Assembly: GCA_021156385.1 (NCBI GenBank)
Contig: JAJNDL010000075.1
Coordinates: 1-6,334 of the forward strand
Origin: Moraxellaceae bacterium
GTDB lineage: Bacteria > Pseudomonadota > Gammaproteobacteria > Pseudomonadales > Moraxellaceae
DNA: 6,334 nt
Direction of reading: 5' to 3'
The translations under genes and the position numbers were made by a program. Below, one piece after another: positions 1-5,265 of this stretch; within the stretch, counting starts at the first letter, position 1; each line of letters starts with the position of its first letter. The notes under the pieces are model-generated. The model was not told where the DNA came from. It did not search any database and saw nothing but the letters and a program-made list of their open reading frames with translations.

Positions 1-329
1 GGTTCCTGGAACATGAGGTGCGCGGCGGCCACGCCGGCAAAGGCCCCGGCGACCTGCACCGCGATGTAGGGCGGCACCAGCCGCCAGCGCAGGCCGCCGA
101 GCCAGGCGTCGGCCAGCGTCACCGCCGGATTGAAGTGCGCGCCCGACACGGGGCTGAAGGTGAGGATCAGCGCGACGAGGCCCGCGCCAGTGGCAAGCGC
201 GTTGGCGAGCAGCGCAAGCGCGACGTTACCGCCGGCGAGACGCTCGCCCATGATGCCGGAGCCCACCACCACGGCGAGCAGGAAGGCGGTGCCAAGCCCT
301 TCGGCGACGAGTCGGCGCGCGAGTGTCAT
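1..329 (-). CDS. Aquaporin / MIP-family channel, C-terminus cut by window edge
   Basis: This is the N-terminal half (109 codons visible) of a major intrinsic protein channel of the inner membrane. The start reads MTLARRLVAEGLGTAFLLAV, a first transmembrane helix with the usual early Glu-Gly-Thr. The hallmark first half-helix motif SGAHFNPAVTLAD follows, with NPA at about residues 67-69, then a third hydrophobic segment from about residue 85. The second NPA motif and the selectivity-filter Arg lie beyond the window. The ATG overlaps the arsC stop (ATGA, 326-329), so the gene is the third cistron of the ars operon and probably translationally coupled. No separate Shine-Dalgarno is evident. Known precedent: in Sinorhizobium meliloti the aquaglyceroporin AqpS takes the place of an ArsB pump and lets arsenite made by ArsC leave the cell. 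I infer the same role here. An ArsB or Acr3 pump further left cannot be excluded. Confidence 0.9.
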   Translation of the reverse strand, partial: MTLARRLVAEGLGTAFLLAVVVGSGIMGERLAGGNVALALLANALATGAGLVALILTFSPVSGAHFNPAVTLADAWLGGLRWRLVPPYIAVQVAGAFAGVAAAHLMFQE

Positions 330-817
330 TGCGCGCCGATCTCGCGCAGGTGCCGGAGCAGGGCCGGAGGGTCGAGCGTGTCCAGGGGCAGCGCCAGGAA
401 AAGCTGGATGCGGTGGCGGATCTGCTGGCAGACCTGCTGGAAGGCGGCGCGCTTCTCGTCGTCCGTGCCCTGCACGGCGGCCGGATCCTCGAAGCCCCAG
501 TGCGCGACGGCAGGATGGCCCGGCCATACCGGGCAGACCTCGCCGGCGGCGTTGTCGCAGACGGTGATGATGAAATCCATGTGCGGCGCGGCGGCGTCCG
601 CGAACACGTCCCAGCTCTTGCTGCGCAGGTCGCGGACGTCGTAGCCGATGTCCTGCAGGATCTCGAGGGCGAAGGGATTGACGCGGCCGGTGGGCTGGCT
701 GCCTGCGCTGAAGGCGCGGAAGCGGCCGCGGCCGAGTACGTTGAGCAGGCCTTCGGCCATGATGCTGCGGGCGGAATTGCCCGTGCAGAGGAAGAGCAGG
801 TTGTAGGTCTTGTCCAT
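326..817 (-). CDS. arsC: Arsenate reductase, LMW protein-tyrosine-phosphatase type
   Basis: A cytoplasmic enzyme of 163 residues that reduces arsenate to arsenite. The N-terminal phosphate/arsenate-binding loop LFLCTGNSARSIMAE gives the CxxNxxR(S) signature, with nucleophile Cys11. Two more cysteines in VCDNAAGEVCP (Cys87 and Cys95) are well placed for the disulfide relay of thioredoxin-linked enzymes such as S. aureus ArsC (Cys10/82/89), though the spacing is one residue longer. The conserved Asp of the family is seen in GFEDPA (Asp111). Length is normal apart from a short C-terminal tail. I chose ATG 817, 2 bp after the arsR stop, because homologues start with M-x-K-x-Y-N just before the loop. 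An in-frame GTG at 826 would add three residues and overlap arsR. Neither has a clear Shine-Dalgarno, so coupling to arsR translation is likely. Confidence 0.95.
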   Translation of the reverse strand: MDKTYNLLFLCTGNSARSIMAEGLLNVLGRGRFRAFSAGSQPTGRVNPFALEILQDIGYDVRDLRSKSWDVFADAAAPHMDFIITVCDNAAGEVCPVWPGHPAVAHWGFEDPAAVQGTDDEKRAAFQQVCQQIRHRIQLFLALPLDTLDPPALLRHLREIGAQ

Positions 818-819
818 GG

Positions 820-1134
820 TCAGCACCGGGAGCGGGAGGGAGGGCAGGGTTTGCCGCCGCAGCAGTTTTCGGTGAGAAAACCGATCACGGCGTTCATCGT
901 GTCGAAGTTGGCGTTGTAGAAAATGAAGCGGCCCTCCTTGCGGGCATCGAGCAGGCCGGCAGCGCTGAGCTCGCGCAGGTGGAAGGACAGCGTCGCGTTG
1001 GGCAGGCCGGTGCGCTCGGCGATGCGACCCACCGCCAGGCCTTCCGGCCCCTGCTGCACGAGCAGGCGGAAGATGGCGAGCCGGTATTCGTTGGCAAGGG
1101 CGGAGAGGGCCGCGAGGGCGTCGCTGTTTTTCAT
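820..1134 (-). CDS. arsR: ArsR-family arsenite-responsive repressor
   Basis: A 104-residue winged-helix repressor that opens the ars operon. The start MKNSDALAALSALANEYRLA is the usual dimerisation helix. The recognition helix lies in LPNATLSFHLRELSAAGLL (about residues 44-62), and the beta wing in LLDARKEGRFIFYNAN. The E. coli-type Cys pair in the DNA-binding helix is absent. Instead the C-terminus has Cys91, Cys92 and Cys97 (NCCGGKPC) plus a terminal Cys104, resembling the C-terminal As(III) site of Acidithiobacillus ferrooxidans ArsR. ATG 1134 is preferred. A TTG start at 1248 would add 38 low-complexity Arg/Gln-rich residues and swallow the promoter. There is no Shine-Dalgarno before ATG 1134, and the predicted transcription start falls on this codon. 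Autoregulation is expected. Confidence 0.95.
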   Translation of the reverse strand: MKNSDALAALSALANEYRLAIFRLLVQQGPEGLAVGRIAERTGLPNATLSFHLRELSAAGLLDARKEGRFIFYNANFDTMNAVIGFLTENCCGGKPCPPSRSRC

Positions 1135-1169
1135 ATTTCGAAAATATTGGAAATATTGGCGGCCGGCAA
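1132..1169 (-). promoter_or_regulatory. ars operon promoter with overlapping ArsR operator-like dyad
   Basis: On the minus strand TTGCCG (1169-1164) and TATTTT (1146-1141) stand exactly 17 bp apart, a good sigma-70 spacing. The AT-rich core contains a perfect inverted repeat, ATATTT-TCG-AAATAT (1147-1133), that overlaps both the -10 hexamer and the arsR start codon. A second copy of the 8-mer CCAATATT just upstream (1159-1152, then 1150-1143) gives a 9-bp-phased direct repeat. AT-rich imperfect dyads at the promoter are typical of ArsR operators. Repressor bound here would block polymerase directly. The AT-rich block stands out sharply from its GC-rich surroundings. The assignment to ArsR rests on position and symmetry. 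Confidence 0.65.
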
Positions 1170-1230
1170 GCCGGCGCGGCAGTCCTGCCCTTCGCCGCAG
1201 GACACGCTGCGGTTGCCCTTGAGGCGGCTG

Positions 1231-1263
1231 CCGGTCAAGGTCGGTCAAAACCGGTAAGGTCGG
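1231..1263. repeat. Imperfect 14-bp direct repeat upstream of arsR
   Basis: CCGGTCAAGGTCGG (1231-1244) recurs as CCGGTAAGGTCGG (1251-1263) with one base deleted. TCAAAA separates the copies, so the repeat period is 20 bp, about two helical turns. It lies in the 227-bp gap between the CHAD and arsR genes, roughly 100-130 bp before the arsR start. Function is unknown. It could be a second regulator site or a remnant of local duplication. Confidence 0.5.
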
Positions 1264-1361
1264 GGCTGAGGCTGTTCGTCAGGGGGCGGCACCGCGCTGC
1301 TCCGCAGCAGATGCGATGCCGGCCGTTTCTTGCGACTTCGTGATGGCCGGATGACAGCCGC

Positions 1362-2114
1362 TCAGGCCGTGCCGAGCAGGAGGCGCAGGCGGGCGACGAG
1401 GTCAGGCAGCCAGCGCGCGAGCTCGGCCTGCTCCGCGCGCCAGCGCTTCACGCAGGGCTGCAGGTCGTCTTCCTGCTGCGCGAGGCCGAGCCAGAGCGTG
1501 CGGTCGTGCCAGTCGCCGAGGCGGTCCTGCAGCCGGGCGAGCAGCTTGAGTTCCTTGCCGATGCCGTCGACTTCCTGCTCCAGCAGCTGGTAGCGCAGGC
1601 TCTTGATGTCGAGGCGCAGCCGGTGCAGGTCCGGGTCCGGCTGGTCGAGACGGCGGCGCAGCCGCTCCAGGTCACGGCTCACGGCCTTGCGGCAGCGTTT
1701 GGCGAGGGCTTCGCGGTCGGGCAGGGCGATGAGGGGCGCCGGCTCCGGGCGCGGCCGGCAGTGGTCATCGAGGTGCTGCAGGGCCTTGCCTGCCAGCAGT
1801 TCCTCGAGGCCGGCCTGGAAACGCTTGCGGCGGGGCAGGGCGGTGCGCGCGAGCCCGTGCGCGTCCAGCTCGTCGGCCAGCACCTCGAGGTCGCGCAGCG
1901 GCCCGGAGGCCTCGAGCACGCGGCCGGCGTCGCGGTAGAGCGGCGCGAAGGCGCGGCGCCCGGCCAGCGGCCGCAGCAGCGCGCGCAGGCGGCGCAGGTC
2001 GACGCGCAGGCGGTGCAGGGTCTTCGGCGCCGGCGCATGCACGAGATTGCCGAGGCTGGCGGCGAGGGCTGCCTGGCGGGCGGCGAGCTGCTGGCGGAAG
2101 TGTTTGGGGCGCAT
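1362..2114 (-). CDS. Stand-alone CHAD-domain protein (predicted polyphosphate binder)
   Basis: A 250-residue, Arg/Leu/His-rich, all-helical protein without signal peptide or membrane segment. It contains the two repeated CHAD (conserved histidine alpha-helical domain) signatures: LHRLRVDLRRLRALLRPL around His34 and LHRLRLDIKSLRYQLLE around His164. A later conserved stretch LQDRLGDWHD lies at about 195-204. CHAD domains bind inorganic polyphosphate in a basic central pore, and many are found with CYTH/triphosphatase domains or polyphosphate genes. No CYTH domain is fused here and none is seen in the window. I chose ATG 2114 because AAGAGG lies about 9 nt upstream and the domain begins soon after; the frame stays open further 5' but without recognisable sequence. 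The gene follows the GGDEF gene by 32 bp, so it is probably the last cistron of that operon. Its role is inferred from the family only. Confidence 0.85.
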   Translation of the reverse strand: MRPKHFRQQLAARQAALAASLGNLVHAPAPKTLHRLRVDLRRLRALLRPLAGRRAFAPLYRDAGRVLEASGPLRDLEVLADELDAHGLARTALPRRKRFQAGLEELLAGKALQHLDDHCRPRPEPAPLIALPDREALAKRCRKAVSRDLERLRRRLDQPDPDLHRLRLDIKSLRYQLLEQEVDGIGKELKLLARLQDRLGDWHDRTLWLGLAQQEDDLQPCVKRWRAEQAELARWLPDLVARLRLLLGTA

Positions 2115-2146
2115 GCGGAAGCCTCTTCGTGTTGAGCGTGGCCGCT

Positions 2147-3184
2147 TTAGCAGGCGGCGGCGTCCCGGTCCTCGCTGCCGGCGAACCAGGAGGCGGGCCG
2201 GCGGCGGCGCGTGACGTAGAGGACGTTGCCGCCGATGCGCTTGGCTTCGCTCTTGGCATCGCCGGCGAGCGCACTCACCTCGAGATGGCTGCGGCAGTAC
2301 TGCGGATCGGGCGAGCATACCCCGATGGCGAGCGACAGCAGCGGAAGCCAGCAGTCGTGGCCCTGGCGGTCCTGGCCGTGCATGCGTCCGCGCGCGGCAT
2401 CCTCCTGGTTGTAGAAGGCCGGCGCCCGCGCGCGGAAATCGCGCAGCACCGCCTCGCAGCGGCGCTGCCAGTCGGTGCTGGTGAAAACCACCATGAAGTC
2501 GTCGCCGCCGATGTGCGCCACCAGATCCTGCGCGTCCGCATGCTGCACCAGGATCTCGCCGATGGCGTGGATCACCATGTCGCCGGCGGCAAAGCCGTAG
2601 GTGTCGTTATAGGGCTTGAAGTGGTTGCAGTCGACATAGGCGACATGCAGCACGCGGTAGCTGGCGAGTGCAGCCTCGATATGCCGGGCAAGGCTGCTGT
2701 TGCCGGGCAGGCCGGTGAGCGGGCTGGCCTCGCGGGCATCGCGGATCTGCAGCTCGGTGATGCAGCGCAGCAGCTCGCGCACGCGCACGAGACCGGTGTA
2801 GCGCTCGTCGTCGTCCACCACCACGATGCTGTGCGGCAGCTCGTCGCTCTCCGCGCTGATCTCGATGAGGTGGCGCCCGGCCTCCAGCAGCGGCGTGGTC
2901 GCCGGCAGCACGATGGCGGTCTGCATGATGTCGGCCACCGGCTTGCGCTCGTTGAGGGCGCGTCCGTAGGGCTGCGCGAACAGCTCGAGCAGGTAGCTGC
3001 GCTCGACGATGCCGAGCGGGTGGCCGTCGCGCACCACCGCCGCGACCGGCAGGCCGGCGAGGTGCCGGAAGCGCTGCTCCAGGCGCCGCGTCGATTCCTC
3101 GGGACTGATCACCAGGGTGTCGCCGACAAGGCTGCCGAGGTGGTGGGTGATGGGCAGCGAACAGGAGGACAGGGCGGAGGTCAT
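2147..3184 (-). CDS. Diguanylate cyclase with N-terminal CBS pair and GGDDF active site
   Basis: A soluble protein of 345 residues predicted to make cyclic di-GMP from GTP. Residues about 20-145 look like a CBS-domain pair (AAVVRDGHPLGIVERSYLL, then HSIVVVDDDERYTGLVRVREL), a likely nucleotide-sensing input. The GGDEF domain starts at LTGLPGN (156-162), continues with the metal/GTP segment VDCNHFKPYNDTYG (184-197), and has active-site GGDDF at 226-230. A Tyr/Arg/Asp-rich insertion, FYNQEDAARGRMHGQDRQG (about 257-275), precedes the beta strand LLSLAIGV. This resembles the CBS-GGDEF subfamily. The product-inhibition site RxxD is not intact: the position five residues before GGDDF reads DAQD, lacking the Arg. 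I chose ATG 3184; a GTG at 3253 would add 23 unremarkable residues. No strong Shine-Dalgarno is seen for either. There is no EAL domain. Confidence 0.9.
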   Translation of the reverse strand: MTSALSSCSLPITHHLGSLVGDTLVISPEESTRRLEQRFRHLAGLPVAAVVRDGHPLGIVERSYLLELFAQPYGRALNERKPVADIMQTAIVLPATTPLLEAGRHLIEISAESDELPHSIVVVDDDERYTGLVRVRELLRCITELQIRDAREASPLTGLPGNSSLARHIEAALASYRVLHVAYVDCNHFKPYNDTYGFAAGDMVIHAIGEILVQHADAQDLVAHIGGDDFMVVFTSTDWQRRCEAVLRDFRARAPAFYNQEDAARGRMHGQDRQGHDCWLPLLSLAIGVCSPDPQYCRSHLEVSALAGDAKSEAKRIGGNVLYVTRRRRPASWFAGSEDRDAAAC

Positions 3185-3229
3185 GGCGGGCGGGTCACCG
3201 GACTGGAGTTTTGCCACCGTAGGCAGCGC

Positions 3230-3251
3230 GTGTGACGGCCGTATGACGGCC
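3230..3251 (-). repeat. 11-bp tandem repeat before the GGDEF gene (PhoB-box-like)
   Basis: On the minus strand GGCCGTCATAC (3251-3241) is followed immediately by GGCCGTCACAC (3240-3230), matching at 10 of 11 bases. The inner heptamers CCGTCAT and CCGTCAC resemble the PhoB half-site CTGTCAT and have its 11-bp period. The 4-bp spacers are not AT-rich as in classical Pho boxes. The repeat lies in the 81-bp gap between the glycosyltransferase stop and the GGDEF start, where an internal promoter could sit. The repeat itself is certain; its role is speculative. Confidence 0.35.
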
Positions 3252-3265
3252 ACGGCGCGCGCCGC

Positions 3266-4291
3266 TCAGGCGGGGCTCAGCAGCGACGCCGGGCGCAGCG
3301 GCACGAGGTGGCTCTCGAACTGCCGCGCGGCGTGCTCCCAGCCGCAGTGCAGGGCGGCAGCGCGCACCGTGGCGTGGTCGAGGGCGAGGGCGGCGAGGCA
3401 GGCGGTGCGCAGGTCGTCGCGCAGGCTGCCGGTGACGCCCTCCTGCACCACGTCGAGCGGGCCGGGCACCGGGTAGGCGGCGACGGGCAGGCCGCAGGCC
3501 ATGGCCTCCAGCATCACGAGGCCGAAGGTTTCGTGGCGGCTCGGGAAGACGAAGACGTCGCCGCAGGCGATCCAGCCGGCGAGTTCGGTGCCGAACTGGT
3601 AGCCGGTGAAGAGGGCCTGCGGGTATTGCGCCTGCAGCGCGGCGCGTGCCGGGCCGTCGCCGATGACGAGCTTGCTGCCCGGCAGGTCCAGTGCGAGGAA
3701 GGCGTCGAGGTTCTTCTCCACCGCGAGACGGCCCGCATAGACCCAGACGGGCCGGGGCAGGTCGACGAGCTTGCGGTGCGCCGGCGAGAACGTGGCGGTG
3801 TCGACGCCGCGGCCCCACAGCGCGAGATTGCCGAAGCCGTAGCCGGCGAGGTGCTCGCGCATGTGCGGCGTCGCCACCAGCGTGGCGTCGGCGCGGCCAT
3901 GGAACCAGCGCAGCAGGCGGTAGACGACGTCGACCGGAACGGGCAGGCGCGCACGCACGAGCTCGGGGAAGCGCGTGTGGTAGGAGGTGGTGAAGCGCAG
4001 TCCGCGGCGCACGCAGTACGAGCGGGCGGCCAGGCCGACCGGGCCTTCCGTCGCGATGTGCAGGCGCTCGGGCGCGAATTCGTCGAGCAGGCGCGCGAGG
4101 CGCGGGCCCGGCCACCAGGGCAGGCGGATCTCCGGGTAGCTCGGCAGCGGGAAGGTGCGAAAGCCGCTGGCCGGCGAGAACACCTTCACCTTGTGGCCGA
4201 ATTTCGCGAGCTCGTCGCAGGTGCGGTCCAGCGTGGTGACCACGCCGTTGACCTGGGGCTTCCAGGCGTCGGTGCAGAGGGCGATTTTCAT
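3266..4291 (-). CDS. GT4-type glycosyltransferase (glycosyltransferase family 1 fold)
   Basis: A 341-residue GT-B-fold retaining glycosyltransferase, peripheral at the inner membrane or cytoplasmic. The N-terminal acceptor domain opens with MKIALCTDAWKPQVNGVVTT, whose PQVNGVV segment is the glycine-rich loop typical of mannosyl- and glycolipid-type GT4 enzymes. YHTRFPEL follows at about 104-111. The C-terminal donor domain has VYAGRLAVEKN (Arg188, Lys193, donor phosphate contacts), IGDGP and the EX7E motif HETFGLVMLEAM (Glu254 and Glu262). Closest family resemblance is to the SQD2/MgtA-like group that glycosylates diacylglycerol or phosphatidylinositol, but donor and acceptor cannot be read from sequence. 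I chose ATG 4291 because the family starts with M-K-I-A; ATG 4315 would add eight residues. Neither has a Shine-Dalgarno. It diverges from the PAP2 gene and is probably the first cistron of GT-GGDEF-CHAD. Confidence 0.92.
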   Translation of the reverse strand: MKIALCTDAWKPQVNGVVTTLDRTCDELAKFGHKVKVFSPASGFRTFPLPSYPEIRLPWWPGPRLARLLDEFAPERLHIATEGPVGLAARSYCVRRGLRFTTSYHTRFPELVRARLPVPVDVVYRLLRWFHGRADATLVATPHMREHLAGYGFGNLALWGRGVDTATFSPAHRKLVDLPRPVWVYAGRLAVEKNLDAFLALDLPGSKLVIGDGPARAALQAQYPQALFTGYQFGTELAGWIACGDVFVFPSRHETFGLVMLEAMACGLPVAAYPVPGPLDVVQEGVTGSLRDDLRTACLAALALDHATVRAAALHCGWEHAARQFESHLVPLRPASLLSPA

Positions 4292-4313
4292 GCGCGCAGT
4301 TTCGGCAGCGTGC

Positions 4314-4353
4314 ATGACGGCGAGTTGTCAGTGCGGTGAAACTTTCATGATGC
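4314..4353 (-). promoter_or_regulatory. Candidate PhoB-type repeat array before the glycosyltransferase
   Basis: Four consecutive heptamers spaced exactly 11 bp apart run toward the gene: GCATCAT (4353-4347), GTTTCAC (4342-4336), CTGACAA (4331-4325) and CCGTCAT (4320-4314). They match the PhoB half-site CTGTCAT at 4, 4, 5 and 6 of 7 positions. A weak -10-like GAAACT (4303-4298) begins 10 bp after the array and would put the transcript start near ATG 4291. The sites are degenerate and were found by eye, so chance resemblance is possible. Confidence 0.3.
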
Positions 4354-4393
4354 GACAGTGCGCGCACAGTTTGCGACACGCAGTAACGTTGTG

Positions 4394-4405
4394 CTTCTAC
4401 AGAAG
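4394..4405. repeat. 12-bp inverted repeat in divergent spacer
   Basis: CTTCT-AC-AGAAG is a perfect dyad near the middle of the spacer between the glycosyltransferase and PAP2 genes. The octamer GAAACTTT occurs twice nearby (4338-4345 and 4405-4412). The dyad may be an operator serving one or both divergent promoters. Nothing ties it to a specific regulator. Confidence 0.35.
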
Positions 4406-4444
4406 AAACTTTGCCATCGATGAAGTTCTGTCGCCTTAACGTGC

Positions 4445-4473
4445 CTGTAAGAAAACTGGCACGCCGCTGTAGC
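4445..4473 (+). promoter_or_regulatory. Candidate PhoB-type repeat array before the PAP2 gene
   Basis: CTGTAAG (4445-4451), CTGGCAC (4456-4462) and CTGTAGC (4467-4473) recur with an exact 11-bp period; the first spacer is AAAA. They match CTGTCAT at 5, 5 and 4 of 7 positions. A weak -10-like TAGTCT (4484-4489) begins 10 bp after the last repeat, the distance seen in Pho promoters, and would place the start of transcription next to ATG 4497. This mirrors the arrangement on the glycosyltransferase side. The evidence is pattern only. Confidence 0.33.
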
Positions 4474-4496
4474 CTGGCGCGCCTAGTCTTCACCGC

Positions 4497-5057
4497 ATGA
4501 ACAAATCGCTATCGCACAGCCACGATCCGCGTGGCCTGACCCGTCTGGATGCGTTCGAACACCGCATCTGTATTGCCCTCAACCAGTCCTCGCGCCGGCG
4601 GGCGGTCGGCCTGCTCTTCAGGGTGGTGAGCCGCCTCGGCGACGGCGTCTTCTGGTATGCGCTGATGGGCGCGCTCGCGCTGATCGGCGGTACGGAGGGG
4701 CGCATCGCCGCGCTGCAGATGGGCCTGACCTCGCTGGCCGGCGTCGCGCTCTACAAGGTGCTGAAAGCACGCCTCGTGCGCGAGCGGCCCTTCATCACGC
4801 ACAGCGACATCCGCTGTGTCGCCGCACCGCTCGACCGCTACAGCTTTCCCTCCGGGCACACGCTGCAGGCGGTGCTCTTCACCACGCTGGCGCTGGCCTG
4901 GTTCCCGGTGCTGGCGCCGCTGCTGCTGCCCTTCACGCTGCTGGTCGCGCTCTCGCGCATGGTGCTCGGCCTGCACTATCCCACCGATGTGGTGTGCGGC
5001 GCCGCGATCGGCTGGGGCCTCGCCAAGCTGTCACTAAGCCTGTTGCCGCTCCTGTAG
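4497..5057 (+). CDS. PAP2-family membrane phosphatase
   Basis: A 186-residue integral membrane phosphatase of the type 2 phosphatidic acid phosphatase superfamily. All three catalytic motifs are present: KARLVRERP (KX6RP, Lys90 to Pro98), PSGH at 118-121, and SRMVLGLHYPTD (SRX5HX3D, with Ser153, Arg154, His160 nucleophile and Asp164). Hydrophobic helices flank them at about 52-66, 73-88, 125-151 and 165-185. The motifs would sit at the outer face of the inner membrane, as in PgpB and undecaprenyl-pyrophosphate phosphatases. Possible substrates are phosphatidic acid, phosphatidylglycerol phosphate, undecaprenyl pyrophosphate or lysophospholipids; sequence alone does not choose. The start is the first ATG and gives a normal N-terminus, but no Shine-Dalgarno precedes it. 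The gene is divergent from the glycosyltransferase, and no clear terminator follows it. Confidence 0.94.
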   Translation: MNKSLSHSHDPRGLTRLDAFEHRICIALNQSSRRRAVGLLFRVVSRLGDGVFWYALMGALALIGGTEGRIAALQMGLTSLAGVALYKVLKARLVRERPFITHSDIRCVAAPLDRYSFPSGHTLQAVLFTTLALAWFPVLAPLLLPFTLLVALSRMVLGLHYPTDVVCGAAIGWGLAKLSLSLLPLL

Positions 5058-5265
5058 CCCGCTGCCTGCCGGTGCCGGCTCGTTGCCGGTCGCGAAGCCG
5101 CCTTTTCCATTTCCCTCCCTGCGTGCCGCCAGCATTCCTCGGCCCATGTCTACCGTCGGGCGGCGCCCGGCTGCCCCTGGGCCACGGCCCTGGCTAGAGT
5201 CGGCCTGTCCCGACTTCCTCCGCCCTTGCTGCGACGGGCCGCGGCAGCACTGCAGGAACAGTGGC

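Noticed and set aside
1135..1248. 38-residue N-terminal extension of ArsR from TTG 1248
   Set aside because: It has no homology-like sequence, runs through the promoter/operator, and ArsR proteins normally start where ATG 1134 does.
1287..1358. Hairpins CTGCT-CCGC-AGCAG and CCGGCC/GGCCGG downstream of the CHAD gene, considered as terminators
   Set aside because: The stems are short, or the loop is about 20 nt, and there is no T-run on the relevant strand; typical of chance dyads in GC-rich DNA.
2129..3235. Long open frame on the plus strand opposite the GGDEF gene
   Set aside because: It is antisense to a gene with clear domain motifs. Its product is Ala/Gly/His/Val-rich without recognisable motifs, as expected for a shadow frame in GC-rich DNA.
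3308..4339. Long open frame on the plus strand opposite the glycosyltransferase
   Set aside because: It is antisense to the EX7E-containing gene and has low-complexity composition and no motif.
4411..4440. Sigma-70 promoter TTGCCA with CTTAAC for the PAP2 gene
   Set aside because: The -10 matches only three of six positions and the spacing is 18 bp; too weak to list as a feature beside the 11-bp repeat array.
3195..4493. Minus-strand frame overlapping the glycosyltransferase in another phase
   Set aside because: Its translation is dominated by Arg/Ala/Pro in a shifted phase, and the real GT4 motifs are in the frame 3266-4291.
5068..5089. GC-rich dyads with repeated TGCCGG after the PAP2 gene, considered as a terminator
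   Set aside because: The stem is only 5 bp (CCGGC-TCGTT-GCCGG) and no U-tract follows directly. The TTTT at 5104-5107 is too far away.
5195..5200. TAGAGT as a -10 box for the desaturase
   Set aside because: No acceptable -35 lies 16-18 bp upstream, and the match is partial.
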